This document shows, one piece after another, positions 11,215 through 23,800 of a stretch of 64,000 bases of DNA. Each line of letters starts with the position of its first letter. The first letter of the stretch is position 1. The stretch comes from Dasypus novemcinctus. Lineage: Eukaryota; Chordata; Mammalia; Cingulata; Dasypodidae. A model generated the notes under the pieces. The model worked only from the letters and a program-made list of their open reading frames with translations. It was not told the origin of the DNA and made no database searches. The translations under genes and the position numbers were made by a program. The stretch covers positions 22,161,528-22,225,527 of the forward strand of contig NC_080683.1 in assembly GCF_030445035.2 (NCBI RefSeq), given 5' to 3'.

Positions 11215-12125
11215 ATGCCCATACAAGGCCTGTTTGCAGGGGGAGATGCGGCGGCTTGCTTGGTCGGTAGAGGTGGGGTCTGGCTGCGGACGAGGGTCAG
11301 TCCAGCTCAGGACGAGGGGTCGGTCCCACTTGGGACAAGGGGTTGGTCCGGCAGCAGACGAGGGGTCGGTCTCACAGGGGTTGCGCGGTTCGGCTGAGGG
11401 GGTCGTCCGGCGAAGCCGGCGACGAGGGGGTTGCCCGGAGAAGCAGGCGACGAACTGGGGACAAGGGAGGCCAGGCCCTTGTCGGGGGCTCTCAGGACTG
11501 GAGGGCGCATGGCAGAAGAACTACCGCGGAGACAAGGTAAACACGTAAGTCCAACTCTATTGAGGGAGAGGCAACAGTTTTATAGGGGCTGGGGAAGGCT
11601 GATTGGTCGAAGCCACGCCCTGTTCTGATTGGCTGCCGGAGAAAGGTCAGTGGGCGGTACTGGATGGGGGAGGGGTGGTGATTAGGGATTGGCTGTCGCT
11701 GTTGCTGGGGTAAGGGGCAGGGTTTAGGGATTGGTGGCTGCTGTTGCTGGGGTAGAGGGCAGACTGGAGTTTCCCACCCACGCCTGGCTGTTGCTGCTGT
11801 CGGGGGGAGGGAAAAGGGCAGACTGGATTTTTCCGCCCTGCGCCTGCGCAGGGAGAAAGAAGAAGAAGGGTGCCGCCTCACAAGGCATCGTGTGGCGCCA
11901 TCCGGGAGGAGGGGCGGCCGCGGAAGCATGGCTGCCGAGAAGGGGAGACCCGAGGGCACTCTGCGCCCATGCCGAGCTTCCTTCAGGGGTGGCGGTGGGC
12001 CCGACCAACCACCCTATTATGGGGGAAGCGGTTTGGAATAGGCCTACCACGGCCGCCGCCCCTCGCCAGGCCAGCAAACCACACTTCAGCCCGAGGGGTG
12101 ACTGCAGGGAGAATAAGAGTCAAGA
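11215..12125 (-). mobile_element. CpG-rich LTR (antisense) with promoter signals
   Basis: Read on the minus strand, this GC- and CpG-rich block carries a CCAAT box (ACCAATCAG), a GC box (GGGCGTGG), a TATAAAA box near 11580, and a weakened polyadenylation signal (AATAGA for AATAAA) about 30 nt further. A CpG-rich R/U5-like part follows, with repeated 'gaccgacccctcgtc' phrases. Upstream, the U3-like part contains about three imperfect tandem units of about 45 bp built on 'ctgttgctggggta'. This arrangement fits a solo LTR. Overlapping open frames here are a by-product of high GC. Ends are approximate because I could not find a clean target duplication. Confidence 0.6.
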
Positions 12126-12602
12126 ACATGAGGATGGTGATCACATGGTAGGGTGTCTAGAGTAGACTGCCACAGCCTGGTGCAAGGTCAGGTGGCATCC
12201 ATGCAATGGAAACCTGATGATGGAGCCTGAGGGTGGCACGGAAGGTATCTGCATAAAAGATGGCACAGCGGTAGTAATGGGAGATTGGTTACATTCAGGG
12301 AATTGATGATTAAATAAATATGTTAAGGATAATAAGAGTCAGGTTTCTCACTGTTGGAAAAAGGGGATCCCAATATAGGAAAGAAGAAAAGTAAAATGAA
12401 TCATGTAGTGTTAGTTTGAAATTGAGGGTATTTGTGTGAATTTTTAGCTTTGAATATAGCCAGTTCTGCTATAAAGTGACATATGCATTCTGAAAAACTA
12501 TTGAGAGAATAGTCACACACACAAAAAAGCCACTGGATTTATGAAGAAAAAAAAAAACGAGTTTGAGGCACAACACTCAAACACTTCCTGAGTTAATTAC
12601 CC
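12126..12602. other. Unassigned sequence left of the duplication breakpoint
   Basis: Nothing here matches the sequence left of the right-hand copy (52.7-52.9 kb), so it is unique flank of the left copy. It may include an old repeat, but I cannot name it. Confidence 0.4.
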
Positions 12603-14030
12603 TTTGTGGAGTTCTTTAAGCTTTTTGGATGTGTAGATTCACTCTTTGGTTACTTTTGGAGTTTTCAGCAATTGTTTCTTCAGATGTTCTTTCTTCACTC
12701 TTCTCTCTCTCCTTTTTCTGGAAAATCCATATTGAGTATGTTGGTACACTTGATTGTGTCCCACAGGTCCCTTAAGCTCTGTCACTTTTCTTCATTCTTT
12801 TTTCTGTTCCTTCTTTAGTTATTTGTCCATGATTTCATTTACTCCTTTGAGCACATTTAACACAGTTGGTTTAAATACTTTATCTAGTAAAGCTAATGTT
12901 TGGGCTTCCTCAGGTGTAGCTTCTGCCTGTTAATGGGCCATACTTTTCTATTTCTTTAAGTGTCTGGTAATTTGGAGTTGAAAACTGGGTACTTTAAGAA
13001 TTAGAATGTGGTAATGCTAGAAACCAGATTCTTCCCCTTCCCCAAGGTTTACTATTGTTGATCGTTGAGGGCTGCAGTTATCCATTTGTTTAGTGACTTT
13101 CCCAAACTATTTTTTCAAAGACAATAGTCCTTATCACGTTTGATCACTGAAGTCTCTATTCTTTTATCTCAATGGTCAGTCAATGACCTGACAAAGATTT
13201 CCTTAAATGCCTGGACCAAAGAAAAGAAAAGAGAAGAAAAGAAGGGAAAGAAAAGAAAAGAGAAAAGACAAGACTACTCTTCTGGTTTTTGCACCTTGGC
13301 TGTGAATTGAGGTCTTCCTTCTTGTTAAGGCAAGCCATCTACACTCTGCCTTAGCCTTTACTTCCTGTTTATGCAGGCCCCACAAATCTGCCAGAATTGA
13401 AACCCTAGGATCCTCTCAGCTTTTACTGAACATGGGTCTGGTCCTAGGCATGTGCTTTAAAATCTGTTTTGCCTGATAAACACAGTAACTCTACCAAGAC
13501 CCTATGCTCCCAAGAAACTTTCTCCTCAGCCTGTTCCTGGTATTTTGGTTCTATCTACTGCTTCTTCTGCCCTCCATTCCTTATCTCAGATAGGCATAGG
13601 CAGTATGTCTTTAAATTTTTGCACCAACTTTTTTGCCACCCAAACAGCCATTCCACCAGAGTATAGGCACAGGGAAAAAATGGCCATCCCTTGCACTGGT
13701 CCCTCAGGTCAAAATCCACAATTACAGTATTTTAAGAACAAGATCTGCGTTAGCCCCCTGGTACCAGCAAGCCATTCCTACTACCAGAAATGCAAACTGC
13801 CAATAACATGGCCATCATCATCATGCAGGGGAAAGGGAGATTGTAGAGAGGTGAGTGAAAATCCCAACACACTTTTATCAAAATTCACCAGTTCTTCTCT
13901 TCATTAAGAAGTCCCCTGGTTGCTATGAACTTTTGGATTAGATTTTGGGTTTCAAAAACATTGATTCTGTCAGTTTTGCCAGCTTGTGGTTGATTTTTTG
14001 AGCATCCTACTCCATCATTTTCTGTGATAG
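12603..14030 (-). repeat. Old L1M 5' region, antisense, cut at its left end
   Basis: Same sequence type as 6.14-7.13 kb and 52.79-53.76 kb. The left edge at about 12603 is abrupt, whereas the matching element at 52.8 kb continues about 130 bp further left. A (gaaaa)n-type purine-rich tract lies at 13217-13272 and is replaced by an A/C-rich tract in the right copy. Confidence 0.55.
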
Positions 14031-15276
14031 CATTCTTTATGAAATAATTTTAGAAGAATTTTCAGTTGGTTGAAAAAGAAAATTTGAAGTTAAAAGGCCT
14101 GAGGTCGAATTCCTATTCTGTCTTTTAATAATAATGTTTAATGCCATACAAACTTAAAGGATGATTAAGAAGATTATTAAGAAGATTTAACTTTCTTTTA
14201 ATTTTTGAATGTTCCTTAAATGTCAAGTTCTCTACCCTACAACGTCAATATAACTGCAAAGTAGGCATTATCTTTTTTTTTTTTAATAGGTGAAGAAAGA
14301 GACTCAGAGAGGTAAAGGATTTTGCCAAAAAACAAAACAAAAAACAAAACAAAACAAAAACCCACTTAAATAGTAAAAGACTGAACAGGGATTAAATTCA
14401 AGACCTGCCATATAATTGGCACAAAAGGAAGAGGGAAAGACTTGGTCAAAGGTGACCAGGTAGACGTATACATGTTGTCCAGTTAAGCCTGGAAAATGTC
14501 TGTGTCTGGATTGTAAGGCCAAGATGCACTGTCTCCTTTAAGCTGCTTGTCTCTAAATTGGATAAAATTGGAATAGCTATTATTTGGAGGGATATTCAAA
14601 GGATACCCATCAGAATCAGGCCAGGATGAAAACTAAGGTCAATAGTTGGAGAATACTGGATTTTGTGCCTTGAAAAAGGCACAGAACCTGGCCTTTAGGT
14701 TACTTAACCTCTGAACCTTAACCCTCTATCAACATAAAAAAAAAAAAATTGGCAATTTACCTAGTGAAGCCCAACAGCAAGAATGAGAATTAAGAGAACA
14801 CACAAATTAAGTGATTAAACAAACAAAGCTTTTGGAGAAGTCCTCCCATAATCATCAGAGCTCTCTTACCTTGTGCAATGAACAGCTTAAAAACTGTTGG
14901 TTTATACAAAGGTTAAGAAAGCCTGAAAATCAGCTCAACTTTCACCAAACTATTGAAATTGCAGTTTATAATTATGGGCCAATCTTTCAGATTTAGATGA
15001 GAACAGAGAATAATAAACACTTCCTTAAACAGGTCATCTAAGTTAAGCTTGGGATTTTTAATCAAATAAAACATTTAACCTAAATAGTATTATTTGCCAT
15101 CTTAAATATTTTTTTTTGGAACAGGTAGGGTATAAATAAACAATGTTATTTAAATGCTGATAGAGCTTGGCTGAACTTTGAACTTGAGCAATAACATTAT
15201 ATTCCCTCTCTAAAAGAGAATTATAAAATCCTTTAAGGAGATTCCAGCATAGCATATATATATACAGCATGCTCAT

Positions 15277-15301
15277 GAGCACACACACACATACACACAC
15301 A
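15277..15301. repeat. (CA)n microsatellite, paired with 56244-56262
   Basis: A short CA run lies at the same relative place in both duplication copies (here interrupted by a single T; in the right copy uninterrupted). Confidence 0.8.
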
Positions 15302-17012
15302 CTTAGCTTTGCTAGACCTACAAAAATGAACTATGGTTTGCAAACAAACAAAATCAATACATGAATTGTAAGAGTGGATAATCTTGTTAAGACCAGTGAA
15401 ATAAAAATGGACAAGATAGATCTGGTAACAGATCCAGCAGACTTTCTATGTGAATATCAGTAGTGCTAGAAGAAGAAAGTGTATAGATGGATAAGGGCAA
15501 TTATTAAAAAATAGGATACTTATGTGAGCAGAAGAAAGATTTAAATCTTCAAGTTAAAATGCTTCACTAAATCCAAGGCAGGATAGATTAAAGAAGACAT
15601 GCGCCATTGTGGAAAAAGGCCACTAACTCAAAATGTAAAAATAAGACATTATTGTTTAAATGCACAGGGTGAGTGTTCTCAAGTCAGAAGTTGGTGACCA
15701 TTATTACAGCGGAGTTCCTCAGCACATCAAAATGATAGGCTTTGCTACATGAGTATACTCAAGATATCCAACATTTGCCTAATAATCAGCAAGGCAGGCA
15801 GGGTTCTGAGAAATGCTGGTAGTGAAGACGACTTTTTGTGATGATCTACGGGAGAGTAGAGAGTCAATTTGTGTTTATACGTGAGCACACTTCAGAAAGT
15901 CTATTAGGATAAGGTCCTGATGTACATTTGAAAGAAGTTATCTGTTTGTCTAGTAAAATATTTAGGGTCTATAAATAAATTGTACTATTTTTCAAGAGAG
16001 TAAAATCTTAAATAATCCACTAAAGTTGTAATTTTAAAGTTTAATTTTTAAGTTCCAGCAAAAATTCTACTAATTATGGAAGGGCACATCCTAGCAAGAG
16101 TCCAGGACTCCATGGATAGAAAAAAAATCTTAAATCTTTCTCAAGGAGACAGAGAGAAAAAAGGTAATTTATTCCTTTAGAAAAGCTTTTATATGATTGT
16201 CCCTTGGTTGTCTTGAAACTGAGTTCTTTAAAAAATTATCCTATATGGTAAGAGATATTAACTTGAATTTTCACAGTAATATTGATAAGTACCATAATTT
16301 ATTTGGACCATTTATCCACTAATACAAAGAATATTTATGGATATGCATGTGCTTGTTACTAAAAGGAGAGCTGAAGACTAATGGTTTATTTTATTATAAT
16401 TTTTAATCCATTAAAATTTGTATAAAATAGACATTGATCTGATAGCATTTGAACTCTTCTTGCAAATGGTAAACATGCAAAAGGAATTAAGCAATGAATA
16501 TTCAAGCTAAGATATAACATTATTGACTAGACCATTTTAAAATTAATGAAGATCTACCAAAACAATATATTTTTGTTTAATATATAATTTTTTTTTCATT
16601 TTGTTACATAGATTGTTGTTTCATTGGTTTCAATTTTATAATTTTTGGGACTGAAGATGTAGCGTCTATATTAAGAGAATGAAATGATCAGAAAATGTTA
16701 ATGTAAACCTATCTCTACTGGGAAATACACACAAAAATATATAGAATCTTCATCCTGTACTGACCCACTGGCAGGTGTATTCTAGAACCCTACATAGAAT
16801 GCATTTAAACATGTGTTTTATGTGTCACATCCCGTCAAATAAACAATCATTGAATATCAAGACATATCACCAGAAACAAAGACATTTTTATACTGTCCAA
16901 TGGGGCCTGGGATCCATCTCTCCTAGTTCATCTTCTCTTTGAATGCTGCATTTTTGTTTATCTAAACTTATTCCAGATGATGAGGGGAAAAGCTGGAGCC
17001 CATGAATGGTAT

Positions 17013-17087
17013 TTAGGCTTCAGGTTCTAATTGGTTGTGGTTGCCATTTTCATGGAGGTGATGGTCATGTTCTCTGCACATAGGAAC
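17013..17087 (-). pseudogene. RHAGP: RHAGP exon 10 (C-terminal tail), open
   Basis: After a TTTTAAG acceptor it reads [20 protein letters not shown] then EPEA and a TAA stop, 25 codons counting the stop. Ten of 75 bases differ from the right copy. This is a longer, histidine-rich tail than I recall for human RHAG, similar in size to the longer rodent protein. It is open by itself but belongs to a broken gene. Confidence 0.85.
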
Positions 17088-17501
17088 CTTAAAAGAAAAC
17101 AGAATTGGGGCACTTTATACAGTGTCTCTTACTGGGCCTGTCAGAGGTTACTATTGGAGCAAAGGTGTTTTCTATAATTATTATCCATAATTTCTATAAT
17201 TTCTATAATTATTATCTACAATTATATTGTAGATATAATTATCTACAATTATTCTCTGTTTAGGAAGAACAGAGAATAAATATTATTTGAAGTGGGAAAA
17301 ACAAAAGAAAAAAATATTGATCCTACCCCACTTGACTATATTTCCTCAAACCTATTCCTACTGAAAATCCTTTTGAACACAACCAAACATCTATCACTCT
17401 TAAGTTTTGTAGAAAATGCCAGTGGAATGAAAAGGTAGAAAATGGAGGACAGGCAGAGTCTGACATTTTGCTTCTCATAGAACCTCTATGATAATACTAA
17501 G

Positions 17502-18463
17502 CTATTTATTTATTTCCCCCCACCCCTCATTGTTTGAATTTGCTGTCTGCTCTATGTGTCCATTCACTGTGTGTTCTTCTCTGTCTTCTTGTCTTCTCTT
17601 TGGGTGGTACCGGGAACTGATCCTGGGAGAGTGGGAGAGAGGCACTTAATTGCTTGTGGAGGGAAACGGACTTGACCCATGGTTAGGGTGTCTGTCTACC
17701 ACATGGGAGGTCCACAGTTCAAACCCTGGGCCTCCCTGACCCGTGTGGAGCTGGCCCATGTGCAGTGCTGATGCCCTCAGGGAGTGCTGTGCCATGTGGG
17801 GTTGTCCCCCGCGTAGGGGAGCCCCATGCACAAGGAGTGCACCCCGTAAGGAGAGCTGCCCAGCACGAAAGAAAGTGCAGCCTGCCCAGGAATGGTGCCA
17901 CACAGACGAAGAGCTGACACAACAAGATGATGCAACAAAAAGAAACACAGATTCCTGTGCTGCTGACAACAACAGAAGCGGACAAAGAAACAAGACACAG
18001 CAAACAGACACAGAGAACAGACAACCCCGGTTGTGGGGGGAAGGGGAGAGAAATAAAGAAATAAATAAAATCTTAAAAAAAAAATTGCTTGCAGCACTTC
18101 AGCTCTCTTGTCTGCTGCAGCTTTTATTGTCTCTCCTCTATATCTCTTTTTGTTGTATCATCTTGCTGCACCAGCTCTGCGTGGACCAGTTCTCCACTCA
18201 GGCCAACTTGTGTACAGGCCAGTACTCCTGTGTGGGCCAGCATTCCTGCAAGGGCCAGCACTTCCACCTGGGCCAGCACACCATGCGGGCCTGCACTCTG
18301 CACAGGCCAGCTCTCCTCTCAGGCCAGCTCGCCACTTGGGCCAGTACTCCTGCATAGACCATCACTCATGCGTGGGCCAGAACTTCACCAGGAGGCCCTG
18401 GCAATCCAACCTTACCTGTATGGTAGACGGGAGCCTAATCATTGAACCACATCCACTTCCATG
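17502..18463 (-). mobile_element. Outer DAS-like SINE, split by a second SINE and with tandem expansion
   Basis: A minus-sense element starts with an ATTTATTTATTT tail at 17502 and ends with the tRNA-like head at about 18463 ('aaccacatccacttcc'). It is interrupted by the plus-sense SINE at 17657-18082. Between about 18176 and 18400 its body is an imperfect tandem array of about 20-22 bp around 'tgggccagcactcctgc', not seen in the other DAS copies here. It is absent from the right duplication copy, so it inserted after the duplication and replaced about 117 bp of target. Confidence 0.75.
17657..18082 (+). mobile_element. DAS SINE inserted inside another DAS SINE
   Basis: A full element in plus sense: tRNA-like head (acggacttgacccatggtta, then B box agttcaaaccc), GC-rich body, and tail 'aataaataaaatctt' plus poly(A). 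It is flanked by the direct repeat aattgcttg at 17648-17656 and 18083-18091, which lies within the outer SINE. The long open frame across it is SINE sequence, not a gene. Confidence 0.88.
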
Positions 18464-18736
18464 AGTAGTTTTTTAAAATTTTCCTTATTGTTCTCAGAGG
18501 AGTAGAAGGGGATTTGCCACTTAAATTCCACCTTTCTTTCATCTAGTTTCTGCTTAGGAAAATATCATAACTTCTAAGATTATCTAGCTAGACACACTGT
18601 AAATAAGTAATGTATATTTAAATTGGGAGTCCATCCAATTTCATCCCACAGATCCCACACCAACATCTAAGCATGAGGTGAGCCCCTTTCACTAGTGAGT
18701 CATCGTTACATCCTTGTTTAGGACACTGTAGAGTAC

Positions 18737-18810
18737 CTCCCTATAAACAGAATCATCAAAGTAGTACTGATAAAGTGGCTATTCCTAGATGGGCAACTGT
18801 GGAATTAAAC
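18737..18810 (-). pseudogene. RHAGP: RHAGP exon 9, two stop codons
   Basis: It matches the 74-bp exon 9 of the right copy. In frame it reads GLIPQLPI, stop, E, stop, PLYQYYFDDSVYRE; the first stop replaces Trp and the second replaces Gln of the WGQP motif. Acceptor (CAAAG) and donor (GAG/GTAC) dinucleotides are still present. Confidence 0.9.
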
Positions 18811-19091
18811 CTTTGAAGGTTTAACCTGTAATTTCAAATAAGACATATTACGATGATGAAAAGGAAAACTTAGTTGCACAGAAATTAAAATTCTCTTTCG
18901 GTAAACCTAAAACTGCTCTAATAGGAAGTTTATTGAAATATACTGTTATAAATTCAACTGCTTGAGTTTACATGGTAAAGCTACATGACAGAAGTTTAGA
19001 ATATTTATATTTATCAAGTGACACATTTATTAATCATCCATTATTCTAAGGGCATTTGGGTAGAGGGAAGTGTTTACTTTTAAATGCTAAA

Positions 19092-19165
19092 CTGTCATCA
19101 GTCCTCGGACAACCGCTATTCTGATGGAAGAATCTAGAGCAGCCGCCTGCATGGCAGTGGTAGAC
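19092..19165 (-). pseudogene. RHAGP: RHAGP exon 8, both splice sites lost
   Basis: It encodes STTAMQAAALDSSIRIAVVR GLMT, clearly homologous to the channel's last helices. The acceptor is CCTAT where the right copy has CCTAG, and the donor region is ACAGTTTAGC where the right copy has ACAGGTTAGC. Three glycine positions are changed (G to D, G to R, G to R). Six of 74 bases differ from the right copy. Confidence 0.9.
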
Positions 19166-20814
19166 ATAGGAAGCCAAAGAAAAAGAATCTTGGTGCTTTT
19201 CTGGATACCAGCAAACACCAGGAATGCCTGCCATCTTCAGGCCAAAGCGCAGCATTACATAACAACAAGCATATAAACATTTATTGTAATCATTCTTTTC
19301 TTTCACATTTAAATTTTCTTTGACATTCTTGAGCAGTGTTAAATTCTTAGAAGCATTTAAGCAAGAACCCTCTTTTGATGTGTCTTTAGGGTTAATAAGA
19401 AGACCTTCATTAGAAAGGGTATATTATTGTAAAAAGCATGGTACCAGGTGTGATCCCCATTTTGACTCAATCAACAAATATTTATTGAGAACCTGCTCTG
19501 TGACAGCTTCTCCTCTAGGTAGTGAAAGTAGAGTTATATACTAAACAAACGTGGACTGTCATCTCTCCTTGGCCCATGCGAAAGAAACAATTGCAATGAA
19601 ATTCAAAAAAGCTAATCTCTATCTGCCTGCACTAGCCCTTCTCAGCATAACCTCACCCATTTCAGCATATATTGTAGAGGCAGCTCACTGAAGATATTAA
19701 TGAACACACCTATCTGTCATTTTAGAAGTACCCACACTAAATGAAATGAGTGAAAATATCTCATAATTTGGGGGTTGAAAGAATGTGATAAAAGACTTTT
19801 GAAATGTTTCAGGGTATTACAGAAGTGACAAATGAAATAGGAAAGTAGGGGATTCCATTGATTCTAGCACAGTGCCTTACTCAGAGAAAATGATTAATAA
19901 ATGAAAGATTGAGTCAATGAGTCCAGGAAATCAAACAACTGGAAAATTAGAGTTAGCTTCATCATACAAGACAGAGAATGTTATTAAAGTCCTATTCCTT
20001 TTTTTCTTTACTTGAAGGGTTTAATTTTTTTCTACTATATAAAAAATTGCCCAAGTTACACATGATCATTGTAGAAATAGTAGAAAACAGAAGGGAAAAA
20101 GTAACAGGTAAAAAGCTTAATATTCCATAAATCACACCACTATAAAAATGTAAAATATAAATATACTTTTTAATAAAATGCCTTCATAGTATAATACTGC
20201 TGTTCCCGTGAAATAGTCCTAAGTGTCCATTAATGTCAGTAAATATAGAAATGTATCATAATTTCAATTGTTGAACAGTATTATAGCATGTAAGTCAACT
20301 GTAATTGTAGTCCCACAGGTTGAATATTTAGGTTGCTTCTTATGTGTCATATTTTAAAAATGCTGTTAGAACATTTCTCTAATAAACATACTTTTGGACT
20401 TGTTCACTTATTTTTCTAAAATAAATTCTATCTAGAAATTAGATTATTAGGTGAAAGTTATATACATTTTAAGAACTTTTCCAAATAGGAAAGTGTATCA
20501 AATTATATGCCCATTTCTCTATTTTAGCCACCACTCAATATTATTATTTCTTTAATATTTATCAGTTTGATGAATGAAAACCTGGTAACATTGCTTCAAT
20601 TTGTACTTCTTGATTACTATTGAGTTAATTATTTAATATATATTTATTCATTTGATTTTCTTATTTGTAAACTGCCTTTTCATGTTCTTAGTCCAGAATC
20701 TGACAAGATGATGTAGAAATTGTTAATGGATATCTTTGATAAAAAGGTTAAAAAGGTTTAGAAAACACTGGATTTAACAAATTGTTAACAGCTTTAAACA
20801 CTGTATTTAACAAA

Positions 20815-23800
20815 GTTAGTAACAGCCTTATTTTTATTTTTTAATTTATTTTCCTTATTAATGAATCCATTTTATTGATACAAATTAATAAGCACAAATG
20901 CACAATGGTATTTGGTATAATCACATAGTTGTACATTCATCACTTCAATAATTACTAAAGCATTTTCAATATAATAATAATAAAATAATAATAATCAACA
21001 AAATCAAACAAAGAAAATACTCATCACCTCTAAATCTCTCTATGCTTCCCTTATTGTACATAGCTGCTACTCTGTTTCTGTTTCTCTTACTTGTATTAAT
21101 ATTATGTAAAAAGTCTTCTATGTGCAATGTCACCCATATTCAATTTCACAGGAGATTTTACTATGTTATACAGTCCTATGTTACATTTCTTAGCTTTCAT
21201 TCCAGTAATGTATGTGACCTTAGTCTTTCCCTTTCAACCACTCTTATACCATACAATGCTCTGCTGCACAAACTCTATGATGTGCTTATACGATTTTTAC
21301 TCATTTTCAAAGAGTTACAAAAAACTTTTTAACAATTCTACACAGATTAATCCTCAGCTTTCCATTCTCTACCCTCATTCTATTTTCTGGTGATTTATAT
21401 TCTAATTATTATCTCCATGAATTTACACAGTATATTTAATTCATGATAGGGCAACTATATGGTATTTGTCCTTCAGTGTCTCTCTTACTTCATTCAGCCT
21501 ATTTTCCTCCAGGTTCATCCACATTGTCATGTGCTTCACAACTTCATTTCTTCTTACCCCTGCATAATATTCCATCCTGTGTATATACCACAACTTGCTT
21601 ATCCATTCATCAGTTGATGGACACCTCGGTTGTTTCCATCTTTTGGCAATTGTGAACACCGCTACTATGAACAACAGCTTGCAGATGTCTGTCATTTCAC
21701 TGCTCTCAATTCTTCTGATTATGTACCTGATAAAGGTATTGCCCAGTCACACGGCAAGTCTACATTCAATTTCCTTTGGAACTGCCAAACAGTCCTCCAC
21801 AGTGGCTATACTATTCTACATTCCCACCAACAGTGAATAAGTATTCCTTTCACATTCCTACCAACAGTGAATAAGTGTTCCTTTTACATCCTCTCCAAAA
21901 CTTTTAGTTTTCCAACTTTTTAATAGTGGCCATTCTGATAGGTGCGAAATGATCTCTCATTGTAGTTTTGATTTGCATTTCCATAATTGCTAGAGATGTT
22001 GAACATTTTTTCATGTATTTTTTTGCCATTTCTTCTTTGGATAATTGTCTTTTCAAGTCTTTTGCCCATTTTTTAACCAAGTATTTTGTCTTTTTAATGT
22101 TGAGTTGTAGGATCTCTTTATGTATCATGGATATTAAACCCTTACTGGATGTGTGATTTCCAAATATTTTCTCTCACTGAGTCACCTACCTTTTCACCCT
22201 CTTGACAAAGTACTTTGAAGTGTGAAAGTGTTTAATTTTGAGGCGGTTCCTTCTATCTGTTTTTTCTTTTGTTGTTTGTGCTTTGGGTGTAAAGTTTAAG
22301 AAAATTTACCTCTCACAAGATCTTGAAGATGTTTTCCAACATTTTCTTCTAGGAATTTTATGATTGTTGGTTTTATATTTAGGCTCTTGGTCTATTTTGA
22401 GTTAATTTTTTTAATAAGGTGTGAGATAAGGGTCTTCTTTCTTTCTTTTGGATATGGCCATTCAGTTCTCTCAGGACCATTTGTTGAATAGACTGTTCTG
22501 GCCCAACTGGGAGGGCTTGACAGCCTTGTCAAAAATCACAACTGTAAATGTCAGGGTCTATTTCTGAGTTCTTGATTTGATTCCATTGATCAATCTGTCT
22601 GCTTTTATGCCAATACCATGCTGTTTGTTTTTTTACCACTGTAACTAAGTAATATGCTTTAAAGTCAGGAAGTTAGAGTCCTCTAACTTTTTTCTTATTT
22701 TTAAAGAAATTTAGTTAAGTCTTCATTAATCTTCCTCAGTTTTTTTTTTTTTTAAGCATTGTTTTGTAGTTTTCTGAATACAGGTCCTTTATGTCCTTGG
22801 TTAAGTTTGTTTTTAAATATTTGATTCTTTAGTCACTTTTATAAATTCATTTTTTTCTGATTTCCTCCTCGGATTGCTCATCAGTAGCGTGTAGAAATGC
22901 TATTGAGTTTTGCATGTTAATCTTTTATCCTGCCACCTTGAACTCATCTTTTAGTTCTAGAAGCTTTGTCATGGATTTTTTAGGATTTTCTAGATATAGG
23001 ATCATATCATCAACAAATAATAGAAGATTACTTCTTCCTTTCCTATTTTGGTGTCTTTTATTTCTTTATCTAGCCTAATTGCTCTAGCTAGAACCTCTAG
23101 CACAATATTGAGTAACAGTGGTGACACTGGACATGCTTATCTTGTTCCTGATCTCAGCAGGGAAATTTTAGTCTTTCACAGGTGATTACAATGTTAGTTA
23201 GTTGTAGCCTTTTCATAAATGCATGTTATCATATTGAGAAAGTTTTTTTCTATTGCAATCTTTTGGAGTGTTTTTATCTAGAAAGGATACTGTACTTTGT
23301 TAAAAACCTTTTCTGCAACAATTGAGAGGATCATGTGATTTTTCTTCTTCAATTTATCAATGTGGTTTGCTACACTAATTGATTTTCATGTGTTGAATCA
23401 CCCTTGTATACCTGGGATAAAAGCCACTTGATCGTGGTGTGTAATTGTTTCAATGAGGTTTTGGATTCAGTTTGCAAGTATTTTGTTGAAAGGTTTTTGC
23501 ATCTATATTCATTAGAGATATTGGTCTGTTATTTTCTTTTTATCATAGTGTCTTCATCTGGTTTTGATAATAGAGTGATGTTGACTTCATAGAATGAGTT
23601 TGGTAACATTATTTCCATTATTTCCAATTTTTTGAGGAACTTCAGCAAGATTGGTATTAGATCATCTTTGAATGATTGGTACATTCTTCTGTAAAGACAT
23701 TTGGTCCTGGGTTTTTAATCTTTGGAAGGTTTTTGATGACTGTATCAATTTTTTCACTTGTGATTGGTGTGTTGATATCTACTTTTTCTAGTGTCAGTGT

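Noticed and set aside
11215-12165. Overlapping open frames of up to 155 codons on both strands
   Set aside because: High GC lowers stop frequency. The frames overlap on both strands, and the DNA has LTR promoter signals instead of coding features.
17743-18357. A 204-codon plus-strand open frame
   Set aside because: It runs through the inner DAS SINE into the outer one; similar frames appear in every DAS copy (24.8-25.3, 37.9-38.3, 42.2-42.6 and 50.7-51.0 kb). It is SINE sequence, not a protein gene.
18176-18400. Possible CRISPR-like repeat array
   Set aside because: The units are imperfect, contiguous and without unique spacers, lie inside a SINE, and the DNA is mammalian.
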